Below are positions 33,660-44,582 of a stretch of DNA of 64,000 nucleotides, piece by piece. This stretch comes from Notospermus geniculatus (Eukaryota > Nemertea > Pilidiophora > Heteronemertea > Lineidae): the NCBI GenBank assembly GCA_002633025.1, contig NMRB01000169.1, positions 478,769 through 542,768 of the forward strand, read 5' to 3'. Each line of letters opens with the position of its first letter. Position 1 is the first letter of the stretch. Both the position numbers and the translations under genes were made by a program. The notes below the pieces were generated by a model. That model worked only from the letters and a program-made list of their open reading frames with translations. It had not been told where the DNA came from and ran no database searches.

Positions 33660-33774
33660 ACTGGTACCTGGTCCTAACAATTTTATATCCGACTTTTGCA
33701 AATGTGAGGACTGGTGTAAAGTGCTACAGTGTTTCCGTCGGTCAGTGTAACGTCCTATATTGTGCCTTATATCT
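33660..33774 (+). repeat. Repeat junction replacing the start of the LamG exon
   Basis: 'actggtacctggtcctaac' to 'gtaacgtcctatattgtgcc' matches 41409-41480 and 41715-41835. Homology to the LamG exons begins abruptly at 33775. The normal exon start (VSGKTQYIF... to RLPD) is missing, so this is the breakpoint that truncated copy 1. Confidence 0.7.
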
Positions 33775-34298
33775 TATGACCTTGATTTTCTATCTGAAAG
33801 TATATTTCCCGTCAAGGCGAACTTACTTTAAGCATACTGTGTTATCGGCGAACTACTTTGGAAATAATTTCGCCATAATGATTGGGTTTGACCACGTCTT
33901 GTTGAAAGTGGGAATGGTGAACAGGCGAGTGGAGGTTTGGGGGTTATACGCCGTTGACATTCCGAACCAGATGAAAGGTTGGCGCCATCGAAACCAAATG
34001 AATGTTTGGGATGAGCTTATCATAACTGTCGGTGGGATGAGCAATATCTATGGCATACGCCTAGTGTTCTTCGTCAACGGGAAAAAGTTAGGCCTACCAG
34101 AAAGGAGGACGACGAAAAGAACCTACGACGCTAAATACATGTATGGTGAAAAATTTAATATCAGTGAGTTCTTGATCGGACATTCTAGGACAACACCAGC
34201 GCACAGCAAATATTACTTCATCGGTTATATTGCACGGTTTATTGTCTTTCCGTTTATTCTTACTGACAGCGATATAACAAGGAAACAGAAGAGAGATA
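33775..34298 (+). CDS. LamG/ConA-like domain exon, copy 1 (5'-truncated)
   Basis: Starting at MTLIFYLKVYFPSRR, this encodes most of a LamG/concanavalin-like fold. It has the strand NNFAIMIGFDHVLLKVG, the WDELIITV segment followed by FFVNGKKLG, and the closing FIGYIARFIVFPFILTDSDI. These correspond to the 'W..v.v......VNG' and 'G.I..v.i....ls..DI' signature of LamG/pentraxin-type domains. It lacks the first ~40 residues found in copies 2 and 3. The exon ends ITRKQKRD plus one base, before a GTGAGT donor (34299), phase 1. The frame is intact despite in-frame indels relative to the other copies. Without the first strands and without a visible acceptor, it may be a pseudogene. An internal ATG at the homology boundary could still open it. 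Confidence 0.6.
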
Positions 34299-34683
34299 GT
34301 GAGTAATCCATAATTAAAGGGATTAATTTTTGCGTCTGAACTTCCAGCCTCTGGCCACCGGCGGTGATTGCGTCATTCTCCAATACTGTAGTTTTACCAT
34401 TCGCCTCAGTGTTGGAGAATGTATTGAATACAATAGGGTACACACTGTAATCTATGCAATAAGTGGCCGCGGCGGAGACGTTGTTGTAGCAGGTGATATT
34501 TTGTGGTACCAACCATCTCCTAAAATATCCTGAAATACATCATGGTGAAATGAAGTCCAATTTCGTACACTACTTCCTGTTTCATGTCCTTAAAAATGTT
34601 CCTCCTAGTACAATGTGTAGTTTCACCAAATTTTCTTTTGGTTGTATACGAAATTCATCTACGCATTTGCCTTTTATCTATAG
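34299..34683 (+). other. Intron of copy 1
   Basis: It runs from GTGAGT at 34299 to an acceptor 'cttttatctatag' ending at 34683. It contains the intronic repeat 'ggtgattgcgtcattctcc' with 'gtgttggagaatg', and an 'atggtgaaatgaagtc' site. That site is the empty counterpart of the SINE insertion in copy 3. It is 385 bp long. Confidence 0.75.
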
Positions 34684-34922
34684 GCAATGGATGTGCTGTT
34701 TACCATTTACAAGAACACTGGAAGAATGACTGGTATTTCGTGGAAAATGACGCCGACGTCTTATATCTCAAACAACGTACGAACATAGTCCGGTCTACCC
34801 TCGAGTGTGTCAGTTCATTTACATATTCGTCAGTAATCAGCCACAACACTGACGTCATGTTTAATATTTCGTCTGGTACTTGCACATATTATGTTAAAGC
34901 CCCTCTGTCATGTCTGTATTGA
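34684..34922 (+). CDS. Cys-containing last exon, copy 1
   Basis: The exon starts GC, which joins to the A left by the previous exon to make AGC (Ser), and continues NGCAVYHLQEHWKNDWYFVE, then TLECVSSFTYSSVIS and SSGTCTYY, ending in TGA. Cysteines follow the pattern NGC, LEC, GTC, plus one extra (SCLY) from a 9-bp insertion seen only in this copy. NIS is an N-glycosylation sequon. I do not recognise the domain. The three copies are almost identical at base level, and the exact phase match supports this exon strongly. The exon immediately follows the basic RKQKR motif. Confidence 0.75.
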
Positions 34923-35375
34923 ATTTTGTGCCGGTGTAGAAGTGATAAATGTCAGCCCGGAATAAATGTCCTACCTTGCTCTAATATGACAGGACAAATT
35001 GTTCTACTAGGACAATTTCTTCCTGGGGAAAACTGTTCCGAAGGCCCGTTTTCCCCAGGGACAATTTTTTTTTCACACCGGGCTCAATAGACAGTGCGCA
35101 CGAATCTACATAGAATGTGTGTCAGAGGCGGGCGTCCCATGTTCGATCATCAGTAATATCTTTTAAATGTTACTTTTGCTTAGTTTTGCGTTTATCATTA
35201 AAGACAGTACATAAAAGTTCACGGGAAAGTTTACTCTTGATATTTGCCTGCAGTAAGCAATGAAGAAGATCTTTTTTCCGTTAATCTGGCTCGCAAGATT
35301 TGAGTCTGGGATGCCTAGAAAATACATATTTCGCACTTTCCTACAGAGATACAAATCCTCCCTCCCCTCCATTAN

Positions 35376-37265
35376 GAAGAGATAGTTTTGGAGATTTGAT
35401 GAGCAAATTATCAGTGCCCTGTGCGCAAGAATACAGTGTTCATGCCTGGCCAGCTATTTATAGCTGAAAAGTAGGTCGGTCAAGGTCGGCTTCTGTTCAA
35501 TGGCGCGAATTATGAAGGTGAGATTTTGAAGGGCCATAGCGAAAAAAAAACTGCGATGACCCCCCATTTTTTCATGACATATCCAAAATGCATGCATTTT
35601 GGATTTGTTATGATGCAAGCACATGGTTGAGAAAAATTTTTTTCTCATACCATGGTAATTGTGAAGTTTATAGGCCTTGGAGTAGATTTCCAGGTTTTTT
35701 TGCCATTTTCAAGGCACGTGTCGGGTTTGGAATTGCCACCTTCAGCAATCAATACAGAGCTGGATGATTTTGAAAATTGGCCAGAGGTGTTCTCTGAGCT
35801 GTAAGCTTTTCAAAAATGTATGATATGATGTGTGCCATGACGATATTGTCAGTGCTACATGCTTTAGAAGATGATGATGTGAATATCGACGTCGCTCCAG
35901 GTCAGGCTCCATGGTAGCCTGGGCGCCTCACTGGTGTGTGAGCGACCTTAGCGTACGCATGGAGTAATTATACTGACAGTTCCTTCATGGCGTACGTATG
36001 ATCATACGCTATGAGGGCTTTGTGAATCAGACGCCTGATTTTTTGTTATGAACGAACCGTGGCCAGGGTTTAACATGCAGTGGCCTCTGCATTCGCTACC
36101 CGACGAACGAACACGCTAACAGCAGCGTCGAGTTAGAAGTCGTCGGAACTAATCAGAATACATGTAATGTACCTGTTACTCACTAATAAGTAGGCCTATT
36201 CGTTCTTATCGACGTGGAATTGTATCATTCAGCTCTTCACTTGGCCTATCGCGACGAAGAGTGTCCATACAGGCCGTCCTTAGCATCACAGTTCAGAGTT
36301 ACAATGTATCTGAACCAGAGTTAACGGAACCAGGGTGGGGGTAGGGATCGATTTTAGAGGATTTGTTTCTGAATAGATGGTTGTTTTGTGCAACAATGAG
36401 TGATAAAGTTAACTGAAAACGGAAGGTAATAGGGCATGCCCCTGAAGAACTAAAGGCGGTGAAAGTAGGCCTAGGCCTAGCTACAGTGACAGGCGAACGC
36501 CAACCGACTCTGCCGCCAAGGTGGAATGGTTGTGGCCAATGTGGATGGTAACTAAGTGGCAGAATGGGTGGTTGGTGAGAGGATGCATTGTCCACGTATG
36601 GCCAATGCATCCTCTCACAGAGTGTTGGTGTCTTTCCCCTCTGTTTGGAATAGAACAGTGGCCCACGAAAAAAACACACAACCGACTGGAAGCCGTAAAA
36701 TAAGGGTGTATCGGTAGGCCTAGGCCTAGTCCATGATGTTCTTCTCACACCATAATCTTCTTTCCCTCTTCTTTTCACCCTCTGTTAATTTGCAATAGGC
36801 CTAGGCCTAGAGCAACAGTGCATGTGGCCTACACAAAAACACACAACCGACTGGAAGCCGCACGCAGCGTAGGCCCTTGCGTCCCGAAAACAAAAGTAGG
36901 CCTACATTAAAAAACAAACAAAATCGCACTCGACGTGACCTCATCACGGTCATTTGAATCAAAGTAAGATTGGTCCTTGTCCAGGGCTGTCCATTCAACC
37001 GAAATAGGAGGTATCCCTTTCCCTTTAGAATTACAAGCCTATTGATAGAACAAGTGAAACTTACAAGTGTCCACATCCCGTAACTTTACTGGGTTTGAGG
37101 GGTTTTTGGTTTGCGTGTGCGTCGCTATCCAAGTCCTATGATTGGTTGGACAATGGCATACTCACAAATGTGGGGTCGTCTCACAGGCATATTATTTGCT
37201 GGAAACCGCATCACATTTCTTCACTTTATAAGGAAGTTATGGACGATCAACGGTGGAGATAAACT
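35376..37265. other. No gene seen; small hairpins
   Basis: A hairpin is at about 36573-36620 (gagaggatgcattg and caatgcatcctctc). A 23-bp word (acacaaccgactggaag plus flank) repeats at 36676 and 36840. AGGCCT words are frequent. The 159-residue minus-strand frame at 36299-36778 has no domain features and crosses the hairpin. Confidence 0.4.
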
Positions 37266-37396
37266 TTTGTCAATGACTGTACAAATGTACATGTATGTAG
37301 TCGTGTCGAAGCGCGCCGGGTCTCAGGCGGGTTGAGACCCGGACTAGACACGAGTCTCAAAAAGCCCGGAGATTTCTATAATGTAACCAGGGTTTG
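37266..37396 (+). repeat. Solo right end of the GCCCTGTTTACAC MITE family
   Basis: 'tcgaagcgcgccgggtctc' to 'aatgtaaccagggt' matches the right half of 39064-39641 and 15959-16416. A near-identical segment is at 38276-38402, about 1 kb away, including the preceding 'atgtatgtagtcgtg'. Confidence 0.7.
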
Positions 37397-38275
37397 TGCC
37401 TCAGCGTATTAAATAGCCTGTTGCTCATACTGTAGTGCCCAAAACTAAATCAGGAACACCATGACATGGACACTTGTTTGTCAGTGAAAGTTGATCTGAA
37501 TACTCGAAACTGCTAACTTTATAAATTCTTTGATTCAAAATCCGATCCTAATGTTCAAACAAGGTCGATGCCAGAGAATATCAAAGCGGGATTTTCACCT
37601 CGTTTGCTTTTAGATTAAGTATAATCATGGAGGTATTATTGAGAAGGAGCGAGCACGGCCCTAATCGCTGTGACCACAATTCCACGCCCCCATTGTTTGC
37701 CTTTGTTCCCGCCTATTGTCCGGTACGCAAGCTGAGCTCCTTGAAGGCAATCATGAATTCCGCACAACTCTCAAAGTGCAGCGCCATCTATAATTGATAT
37801 CGCGTCGACCCAATCATATTCTTGCGTTTTTCTCCACGTTGGGAATTAGATAACCGGCTATTTCGAAGACAACTCAATTTGGTAAACTCTCCGCTGTATT
37901 TTAGTGAAAAAATCATCGAAAAAGACCAATTTCCAATAAAGATATCTACGTTTTAAGGTAAACATGATAATGATAATGATAATGAGANTTCTTGAAAGCG
38001 AGGGCGATTTTTTGAATGAAACTTTTACCAATGGTTTTAAAATAGTTAGATGCACTAGGGAATGAAGGAAAATCAAGAATTTTATAGGGAATAAAAAAAT
38101 TGGATTTTCTACCTTTTTTGAGAAGTAAATTGCATAATGTCATCATAAAAGCAAATTTTTAAAATCAATGGGAACATTTGCCAGAAGGATTTAAATTTCA
38201 CATGCAACAAACCCGGTTGAATTTGGTGTTCTTGGTGCTGAAATATAACCAAATTACAGGTGTATACAAACTAAT
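37397..38275. other. No gene seen
   Basis: AT-rich with a GATAAT-type simple repeat at about 37966-37986 and a single N at 37988. Confidence 0.4.
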
Positions 38276-38402
38276 GCTGATGACTGTACATGTACATGTA
38301 TGTAGTCGTGTCGAAGCGCGCCGGGTCTAAGGCGGGTTGAGACCCGGACTAGACACGAGTCTCAAAAAGCCAGGGGATTTCTATAGTGTAACCAGGGTTG
38401 TG
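38276..38402 (+). repeat. Second solo MITE right end
   Basis: It matches 37266-37396 in order and orientation. Together they bracket ~880 bp, consistent with a local direct duplication. Confidence 0.7.
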
Positions 38403-38790
38403 CCAGGTCTGTGAAGTTATTTCCTAATTCCTAGTTCCTAGTTCCTTATTTTAATATACTGTAAATAAGGAACTAGGAAATAGGTTACTAGTTCATTATT
38501 TTTTGTACTGTAAATAAGGAACTAGTAACTAGGAGATTTTCCAGTTCCTAGTTCCTAGTTCCTAATTCTCAAATTGACAACCATTTCCTTATTTCCTTAT
38601 TTTTTTTGTACTACAAATAAGGAACTAGTAACTAGGAGATTTTCCAGTTCCTAATTCCTAGTTCCTAATTCTCAAATTGACAACCATTTCCTTATTTCCT
38701 TATTTTTTTGTACTACAAATAGGGAACTAGTAACTAGGAGATTTTCCAGTTCCTAGTTCCTAATTCCTAGTTCCTAATTCTCAAATTNCA
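38403..38790 (+). repeat. ~100-bp tandem repeat of TTCCTAGTTCC words
   Basis: Three to four units contain 'ggaactagtaactaggagat', 'ccagttcctagttcc' and 'ttccttatttccttatttt'. The unit is itself made of shorter 'agttcctagttcct' and complementary 'ggaactag' words, so it can fold. It ends at a single N (38788). Confidence 0.8.
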
Positions 38791-39063
38791 ACACCCCGGC
38801 GGGGGTAGAAAATTTGCAAATATCGGAGACGACTTTAGTACAGGTACGTATATTGTTTCACATTGTGTGTCGTTTTTATGCTTTATTTTGTCTACCTGAT
38901 ATAAAACACCGACTGTTTATAAGAATCAAAGAGTCAATAACATGCATACGAGTCATGACATCGGCATTTTCATCATGAACGCTGTGGATTTTGTCAAACG
39001 CAACTGCAGTCATTTACATTGTTCGGCAACCGCATTAAAGCAAGGATGAATGCACTGCAACAT

Positions 39064-39641
39064 GAGCCCTGTTTACACCACACACAAAACCAGTGTCGAA
39101 CCCGGACTTTTTCTGTCCACACCTATGAAAAGCCCGGTGTAGCAGTAAATAGTGTCCCCCTGTAAAAAGTGTCCACTTCCATTGTTGACTGACGGATTAA
39201 GCGGCATGGGTATAGAAACCAATTGTCAGAGATTAGAATGTAACAATAGGATCTTTTGTTCCCCGGACAGTTTTTCCTATGACATTCTTTCCCTTCACAC
39301 CTGGGCCCAGTTTCACAAAGAATCTTAAGTCTAAAGTTGGACTTAAGTCATCATGTGACCAGGTTTCAGCAAATCAGATGACTTCATTTCAGACTTAAGT
39401 TTGTTCTTAGACTTAAGATTCTTTGTGCAACCGGCCCCTGGTCTAATAGGCCCGGGGATGAAAAACCCGCTGCTAATAAGCCACTCCGAGCTCGAACGGT
39501 TTTTGGAGGGCTTAATTTAGGTCCCGTCACACAATTTGAGTAGTGTTGACGCGCGCCGGGTCTCAGGAGGGATTTTTCAGAGCCGGGCTAGACCCGGGTC
39601 GCAAAAAGCCCGGGGATTTCTATGTAGTGTAAACAGGGCTA
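39064..39641. mobile_element. MITE, GCCCTGTTTACAC family, with nested element
   Basis: The ends 'gccctgtttacaccac' and 'tgtagtgtaaacagggct' are inverted. A second palindromic element lies inside at 39300-39441 (arms 'cacaaagaatcttaagtcta' and its complement, with outer 'gggcccagttt' and 'ccggcccc'). Confidence 0.75.
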
Positions 39642-40638
39642 TGATTGCGGTCAGTTTTGGTTGGGCAAGTTAGATGTTGCTCGACAGGATTGAAAGTAAC
39701 TTACTGAATCTGACAATATTCAAATCATTGGTGGTGACCTTTGTTAGAAAGCAAGAGTTCTTGATGAAAGGAAAGGGGATGCCTGCGAAAGTTGAATGGA
39801 CAACTACAGTATCGCCTCTCCGCCCTAGAGTTTTTCTCGGGCAAGTTGGCTGTCTATATGGGAAACTCAACCGTGGAGAGAACCAGTCTGGGCAGTCGTT
39901 TCTGTCACTGGTCTTCGCGTAGATCGGAAAAAAACAACTATGGTGAATCGCCCATCGAGAGCCAACTCGGGGCAACGCCTGGTATTTCCTATTTTTCTCG
40001 ACAGCCAGCGCCACCATCGCCGTGCGCGCCACTCTTCTACTCCAGGGACTAACTACGCTGTCGGCGAATGGAGCCGATGTACAAGTACGTACATTCTGTA
40101 ATGGAGTTTTGTAGTTCGTATTGCTGCCGCTAGGTGGCTTTCTCTACGTTTGCAGTCAAAATACCGGACACATATCGCACACCGTGCTCCTTTAAGAATA
40201 AGCCTGACGGTGTAAAGGATCACTATAGAAAGGCAGTCCTATCGTTGTAGATTTTGACAGGAGTTGTTGTCAAGGCCAAGGTGATGACCATTTAAGAGAA
40301 GCGAAGGGGCTTAATCCATGAGTTTGTTATGGGTGCAACTATGTTTTTTTCATTCTTTGTCTTATCGAAACATTTTCACTGAAATCGGCTCGCCAAAGTT
40401 CGTCGATGGAGAACGAAGCGAAACACGGAGAGAAGCTCACTGGTGTGCGAATTCAAACGTGCTCTCTGATAACATGTTGGAAAGAAATTTCTATTCTTGT
40501 GGCAGAATCACTTGACCACAAAACTACATAGGGCCTACCTGCAGCAAAAGCGACGTAGACTGACAAGATGCGGGGTTTGTGAATTGACCGGCATCTTCTC
40601 TTGAAGGACCACAAAAAGGACACCAAAAAAATATTACA

Positions 40639-40738
40639 ATGAGGTTAGGGCCTATTCTTTTACCATGGTTACTGGTAAGTAATCAGCAAACGTTGAGCCT
40701 TTATTGGGCACCAATGGAGCCTTCACAAAACGTATCTG
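40639..40738 (+). CDS. Candidate first exon, copy 2 (signal peptide)
   Basis: MRLGPILLPWLLV is encoded as in copies 1 and 3. Here the possible early donor after codon 12 is a perfect GTAAGT. A strong G|GTGAGT follows at 40739 (phase 1). The next recognised exon of this copy is 8 kb downstream. Whether this is the true first exon is unproven. Confidence 0.4.
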
Positions 40739-40934
40739 GTGAGTCTTTTTGGAAAGGAATGTCGCCATCCGGGACTTCCGCGACCGTGGCGCTGTGCCAC
40801 ACTATAGCAACCAGTGCGGGAATATTTTTTATAAACTGAGTAAAGGTAGATTTTCGTACTTTGCGTTTTACGCTTTGCGCCTGTCCGATTCCTATGTGAA
40901 TGCCTGGAAGAAAAAGTAATTTTATTGTTGGTAC

Positions 40935-40973
40935 CACCAAAAATAGATAAGCTCGCTTATCTATTTTTGGTAC
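40935..40973. repeat. 39-bp palindromic insertion with 7-bp duplication
   Basis: Relative to copy 1 at 33227, copy 2 has gained a 32-bp palindrome (caaaaatagataagc / gcttatctatttttg) together with a repeated GTACCAC. The palindrome resembles the 'ccaaaaatagata' words inside the foldback at 31896-32145. Confidence 0.75.
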
Positions 40974-41266
40974 CACACATACATTGTAAACATAGGGAAC
41001 GGACAAGCGCAAAACGGAGAAGTATGAATTGGCCTTTAGTGAGTGCAGGCTGCTAGTTGACCCGGGCATCTTTATTGTCCAATCTTTGTTTCTGGGTTTT
41101 TTCTCTCGTTTTTTGCGGTTTTGTGGTTCCCGAGATGCCCCATCGCCCACTGGATTAGTGCAACAAGGAAAGGGTGTTGGCCGGTGACTATGTAGCCTAC
41201 GGCACCTACTGCGTGCCCTTGTCAAATCGCACGTCATTCGGATTGCTCGGTATCAGCGTTTAAGCA

Positions 41267-41407
41267 AAGTTCATTGGCATACGGATCCGATCCGTTCCCA
41301 GTCCGTTTGCCCCTAGTTTTCCGGATACGACAACGCTGAAGTTCATTTGATAGATTTTTTACGGACCTGAATCGGACCAATTCCGTGTGCCAATGAACCT
41401 TGCTTTA
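41267..41407. mobile_element. MITE, TTCATTGGCATACGGATC family
   Basis: It has inverted ends like 33522-33657. The segments before and after it also match those flanking that copy, so it was present before the duplication. Confidence 0.75.
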
Positions 41408-41572
41408 GACTGGTACCTGGTCCTAACAATTTTATATCCGACTTTTGCAAATATTAGGACCGGTGTAAAGTACTACAGTGTTTCATGCTACGGTTCCCCA
41501 GATTCAAAACAGCGGCTGGGTGACCGAGACTATGCTCGTCGATTATAACCCATCTGTCTATAGTGTCTGGCT

Positions 41573-41719
41573 TTAAGCAAAGTTCATTGGCATACGGATC
41601 CGATCCGTTCCCAGTCCGTTTGCCCCTAGTTTTCCGGAGACGACAACGCTGAAGTCCATTTGATAGATTTTTTACGGACCTGAATCGGACCAATTCCGTG
41701 TGCCAATGAACCTTGCTTT
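41573..41719. mobile_element. MITE, TTCATTGGCATACGGATC family, second copy
   Basis: It has the same ends and interior as 41267-41407. With its flank (actggtacctggtcctaac) it forms a direct repeat of about 306 bp with the preceding copy. Confidence 0.75.
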
Positions 41720-42197
41720 AGACTGGTACCTGGTCCTAACAATTTTATATCCGACTTTTGCAAATGTTAGGACCGGTGTAAAGTGCTACAGTGTTTCCGA
41801 CGGTCAGTGTAACGTCCTTTGTACCTTATATCTTGGTGTTTCACAGGACACTGTATGATGTGGAACACTGAGATATCGGGAATATTATAAGACGTTACAC
41901 CGGTCCTGCCTATCGCGTTCGTGAATCTGATTGGCCGGTGCTGACGCAGGTGATGAAGTATGGGAACTATATGTTGATACCGTTCTATTTTTAACATCTT
42001 CGTGATTGGTGGATTTCCAGGGTCAAATGGAGGTCACCTTCTATCTGCATTCCGGTACGTCAGCCGTATTGAGAATTGAATAAATTTACATAAATTTCCA
42101 AGTGACGTCAATGACAGAATTCCTCCAAAAATGGCGGCCAATACTAGTCCTACCAAACAAGCCACGACTGCAGCGCGCAGGTTGGTAGGATGAGGTA

Positions 42198-43098
42198 GGG
42201 GAGACCGGGGCTGGTTGTAACACTTTTTCTTTTGAGGTCGATTACTTCCTAATTACAGGAGGTATTTATAACCTGCTTGGTCTTTTGAATATTTGATATC
42301 AGTGGTCACTTGTGCACTAAACAAGGTTTAGCCATCTCTATCCATGTCTCTGAAAAATGGGTCCAAAGTCGAGTGTTACAACCAACCCCGTCAAAAAATT
42401 TCGGGGTTGGTTGTAACACATCTCATAAAGTGAGCATGGCAAATTTCCCTTTACTTCTTCATGTGTTTTTCAAAACGACACGGGTATATTTGTCTCCTAA
42501 AAAAACTTCTAAACACAGCAAATCCGTTCTTCTTACAAAAAAATAATCGATTGAACAGTCTATAGGATGAGGGGTGAGGATTGATGAAAACCTTAATTTT
42601 GCCTATCTCCAAGTGGTGAGGTAAGCAATTTGGTTTTTGGCCATTTTATCAAAACCTGAAACAATGAGATAGGCAAATATCTTAGCAGGGTGACGATGTT
42701 ACCATGTTTGTTTAACCAACCCCACCTATATAGTTCAGGTCAAATGTGGGCTGCAATACCAAAGCATGTGGAAGTCAGTGGGCCTTGTCACTCTGGACCA
42801 GTTGTACAGGCTTTACATCATTATTCAAATAGTATCCAAACAAACTTCTAAAACTGCACAGGCAGTAAAGCAGAAGAGATTTTCTGATCAGGTCGTTTTT
42901 TACTATCTTTCATGTACTAAAAACGGTTTTTGTCGATTTTTTGGAAACTCAATTCGGACATTCAGATGCCCTTTGGTACAAAGGTGGCCGACATCAATGT
43001 CAATATATGTGAGGAAACTCAGCCCTTCCCAGTGGATATTCAAGGAAATATTAGCTCTGTTACAACCTACCCATGTTACAATCAGCCCCGGTCTCCCC
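42198..43098. mobile_element. 901-bp element with TA duplication and an empty counterpart
   Basis: TA occurs at 42196-42197 and 43099-43100. The inverted ends are GGGGAGACCGGGGCTGGTTG and its near-complement (cagccccggtctcccc). The related repeat at 4425-4810 continues through the same position with a single TA at 4801-4802, so it shows the unoccupied site. The frames inside have no transposase motifs. It is a likely non-autonomous Tc1/mariner-type element. Confidence 0.85.
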
Positions 43099-43513
43099 TA
43101 CTGGTCTAGTAGCGTTTGATTTTTCACTGCTCGAGATTGTGTCTGTTGAGCAGAAGTGGAAAATTTAATATAGCTTTAAACATACATGTAATGCTTTTTC
43201 AGCTGCCGTGAGGGTGGATTTAAACGGGATGGATTCTAGCATCAGGTAGGAAATTGAAACATGGAAACTCGTGCCAATTCCACGCTGCAATTGTGGAGGT
43301 GTTGAGACTGACTCACATTATTTCCTAATGTTACGACAAACTGATGATATTTTGTCTCAAAATGAATTGCAGTTGGGCAGACTGAATGATACACAGGTGT
43401 GACAGGAATCAACGTCCACTGAAGCCATATCTTATGTAGTTTTGAGCACCCTCATGATGGCAAACAACCATAAAACGCTCATTGAATGGCCACGGTATTT
43501 CCACTTCTTGTTG

Positions 43514-43610
43514 ACAGCCGGCGCCACCGGGGGTGATGACATCATTCTCCAATACCGTAGTTTGCCTTCGCCACAGTGTTGGAGAATGCATTATTACAAT
43601 ACAATACATA
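43514..43610 (+). repeat. Intronic 'gattgcgtcattctcc' repeat
   Basis: 'acagccggcgccaccgg', 'cattctccaatac' and 'gtgttggagaatg' match segments at 34355-34425, 49580-49650, 49787-49865 and 56870-56950. The ends are complementary (cattctccaa/ttggagaatg), so it can form a hairpin. Confidence 0.65.
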
Positions 43611-43967
43611 CGTGGATACCATAGCAACGAGAGTTACTCTACATGAGGCCAATAGATGTCTCCCTTAAGGCGGGGGGCTAAGATAAGATAAGATAATTTA
43701 TTACTCTCTAACCGCACAGCAGTACATAGAGGTTTTTAAAAAACATCTACATTTCGTTTAGAAACTTTTTAAAAATTAATTACGCCGTGACTATTTGCAC
43801 AGCAAGTTGCTGTGAAAACAGTACAATATTTCTTAGTTTTCGCACTGCTTACACAGCAGATTCTAAACCAATGAAAACGCGAGATCATAATGAGGATGCA
43901 TTACGATAATTTATGCACGGGGCGTATTAAACAACGTATTGATTATTCACTCGCCGTGTGTACAGCC

Positions 43968-44041
43968 TGTTGACTAGCGCAGTGCAAAGACGTAGGGACT
44001 GTAACGCAAAGGTCCCGGGTTCGAATCCAGGAGGTCCCTTT
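43968..44041 (+). tRNA. tRNA-like sequence, Val-like, probably not functional
   Basis: An A-box-like 'gactagcgcagtg' and a perfect B box GGTTCGAATCC are present. The segment 'gtaacgcaaaggtcccggg' resembles the anticodon-to-T-arm part of tRNA-Val(AAC). The T-stem pairs in four of five positions. The acceptor stem does not pair convincingly. T-rich runs follow from 44047. Confidence 0.45.
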
Positions 44042-44402
44042 TAGGTTTTTTCTTTTTTCCCCTTTTTCCTTTCTTTTTCTTTCTCAGAGAACTGTTGTGA
44101 CTCTTTTAAATGTCAACATGGAACAATTGGTCAATTAATCTTGGTGACACTGATAAAATCGGCTGCAGAATCGTCACATCAACAGGGGCAAGGGCACACC
44201 CTTGTATTCGGACTCATCACCAGGGGAGTTAGCTATGCGACTGACGAAAACTGACCGAATGCGTCACATATAGGTGTCTAACACTTGGGTCATCACACAG
44301 AAACAGGCTGCAATACCAGATGACGGACCTGACTTAGGCACCTATCGGAGTATAAGAACATCTTCCATTATTGGCCTACATATTTGAGTGATAAGACAGG
44401 TT

Positions 44403-44582
44403 GTCAGGGGCGTAACTAGCTTTTTTGGCCTGGGAGGGGGCCCCGGGGGAGGGGGAGGTCCTCGGGAGGGGGGCAAAGACCATATTTTGCAAATTTTCGG
44501 TCGAAATGTGCCTGAAAACCACGTTTTTCCGGACCACCAGGGGAGGGCACTTGCCCTCCAGCCCCCTCTAGCTTCACCTCTG
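44403..44582. mobile_element. ~180-bp hAT-like MITE
   Basis: The ends 'caggggcgtaactagc' and 'ctagcttcacctctg' are imperfect inverted repeats. GTTGT lies directly outside both ends. CAGGGGC-type termini are common in hAT elements. The G-rich interior gives the glycine-rich 103-residue frame, which I reject as a gene. Confidence 0.55.

Larger units (their letters stand above)
32790..35345 (+). repeat. Tandem gene copy 1 (locus extent)
   Basis: From 32790 ('tggcagaatcccttgaccac') the sequence matches copies 2 and 3. It includes the candidate first exon (32936), the LamG exon (33775-34298), the intron with the 'ggtgattgcgtcattctcc' repeat, the last exon (34684-34922), and a downstream segment at 35170-35345 that matches 50725-50890 of copy 2. 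The copy is bounded by single Ns at 32789 and 35375. It is far more compact than copies 2 and 3. Confidence 0.75.
39650..42200 (+). repeat. 5' part of tandem gene copy 2
   Basis: 39650-40316 matches 52310-52950. 40318-40520 matches 53610-53815. 40639-41230 matches 32936-33590. Ordered homology like this shows a duplicated block and not scattered repeats. Dispersed repeats and MITEs then take over from 41.2 kb. Confidence 0.75.

Noticed and set aside
36299-36778. 159-residue minus-strand ORF
   Set aside because: It crosses a hairpin and short repeats and has no recognisable motif.
42766-43119. 117-residue ORF as a possible transposase
   Set aside because: It shows no DDE or helix-turn-helix pattern and runs through the terminal inverted repeat of the element.
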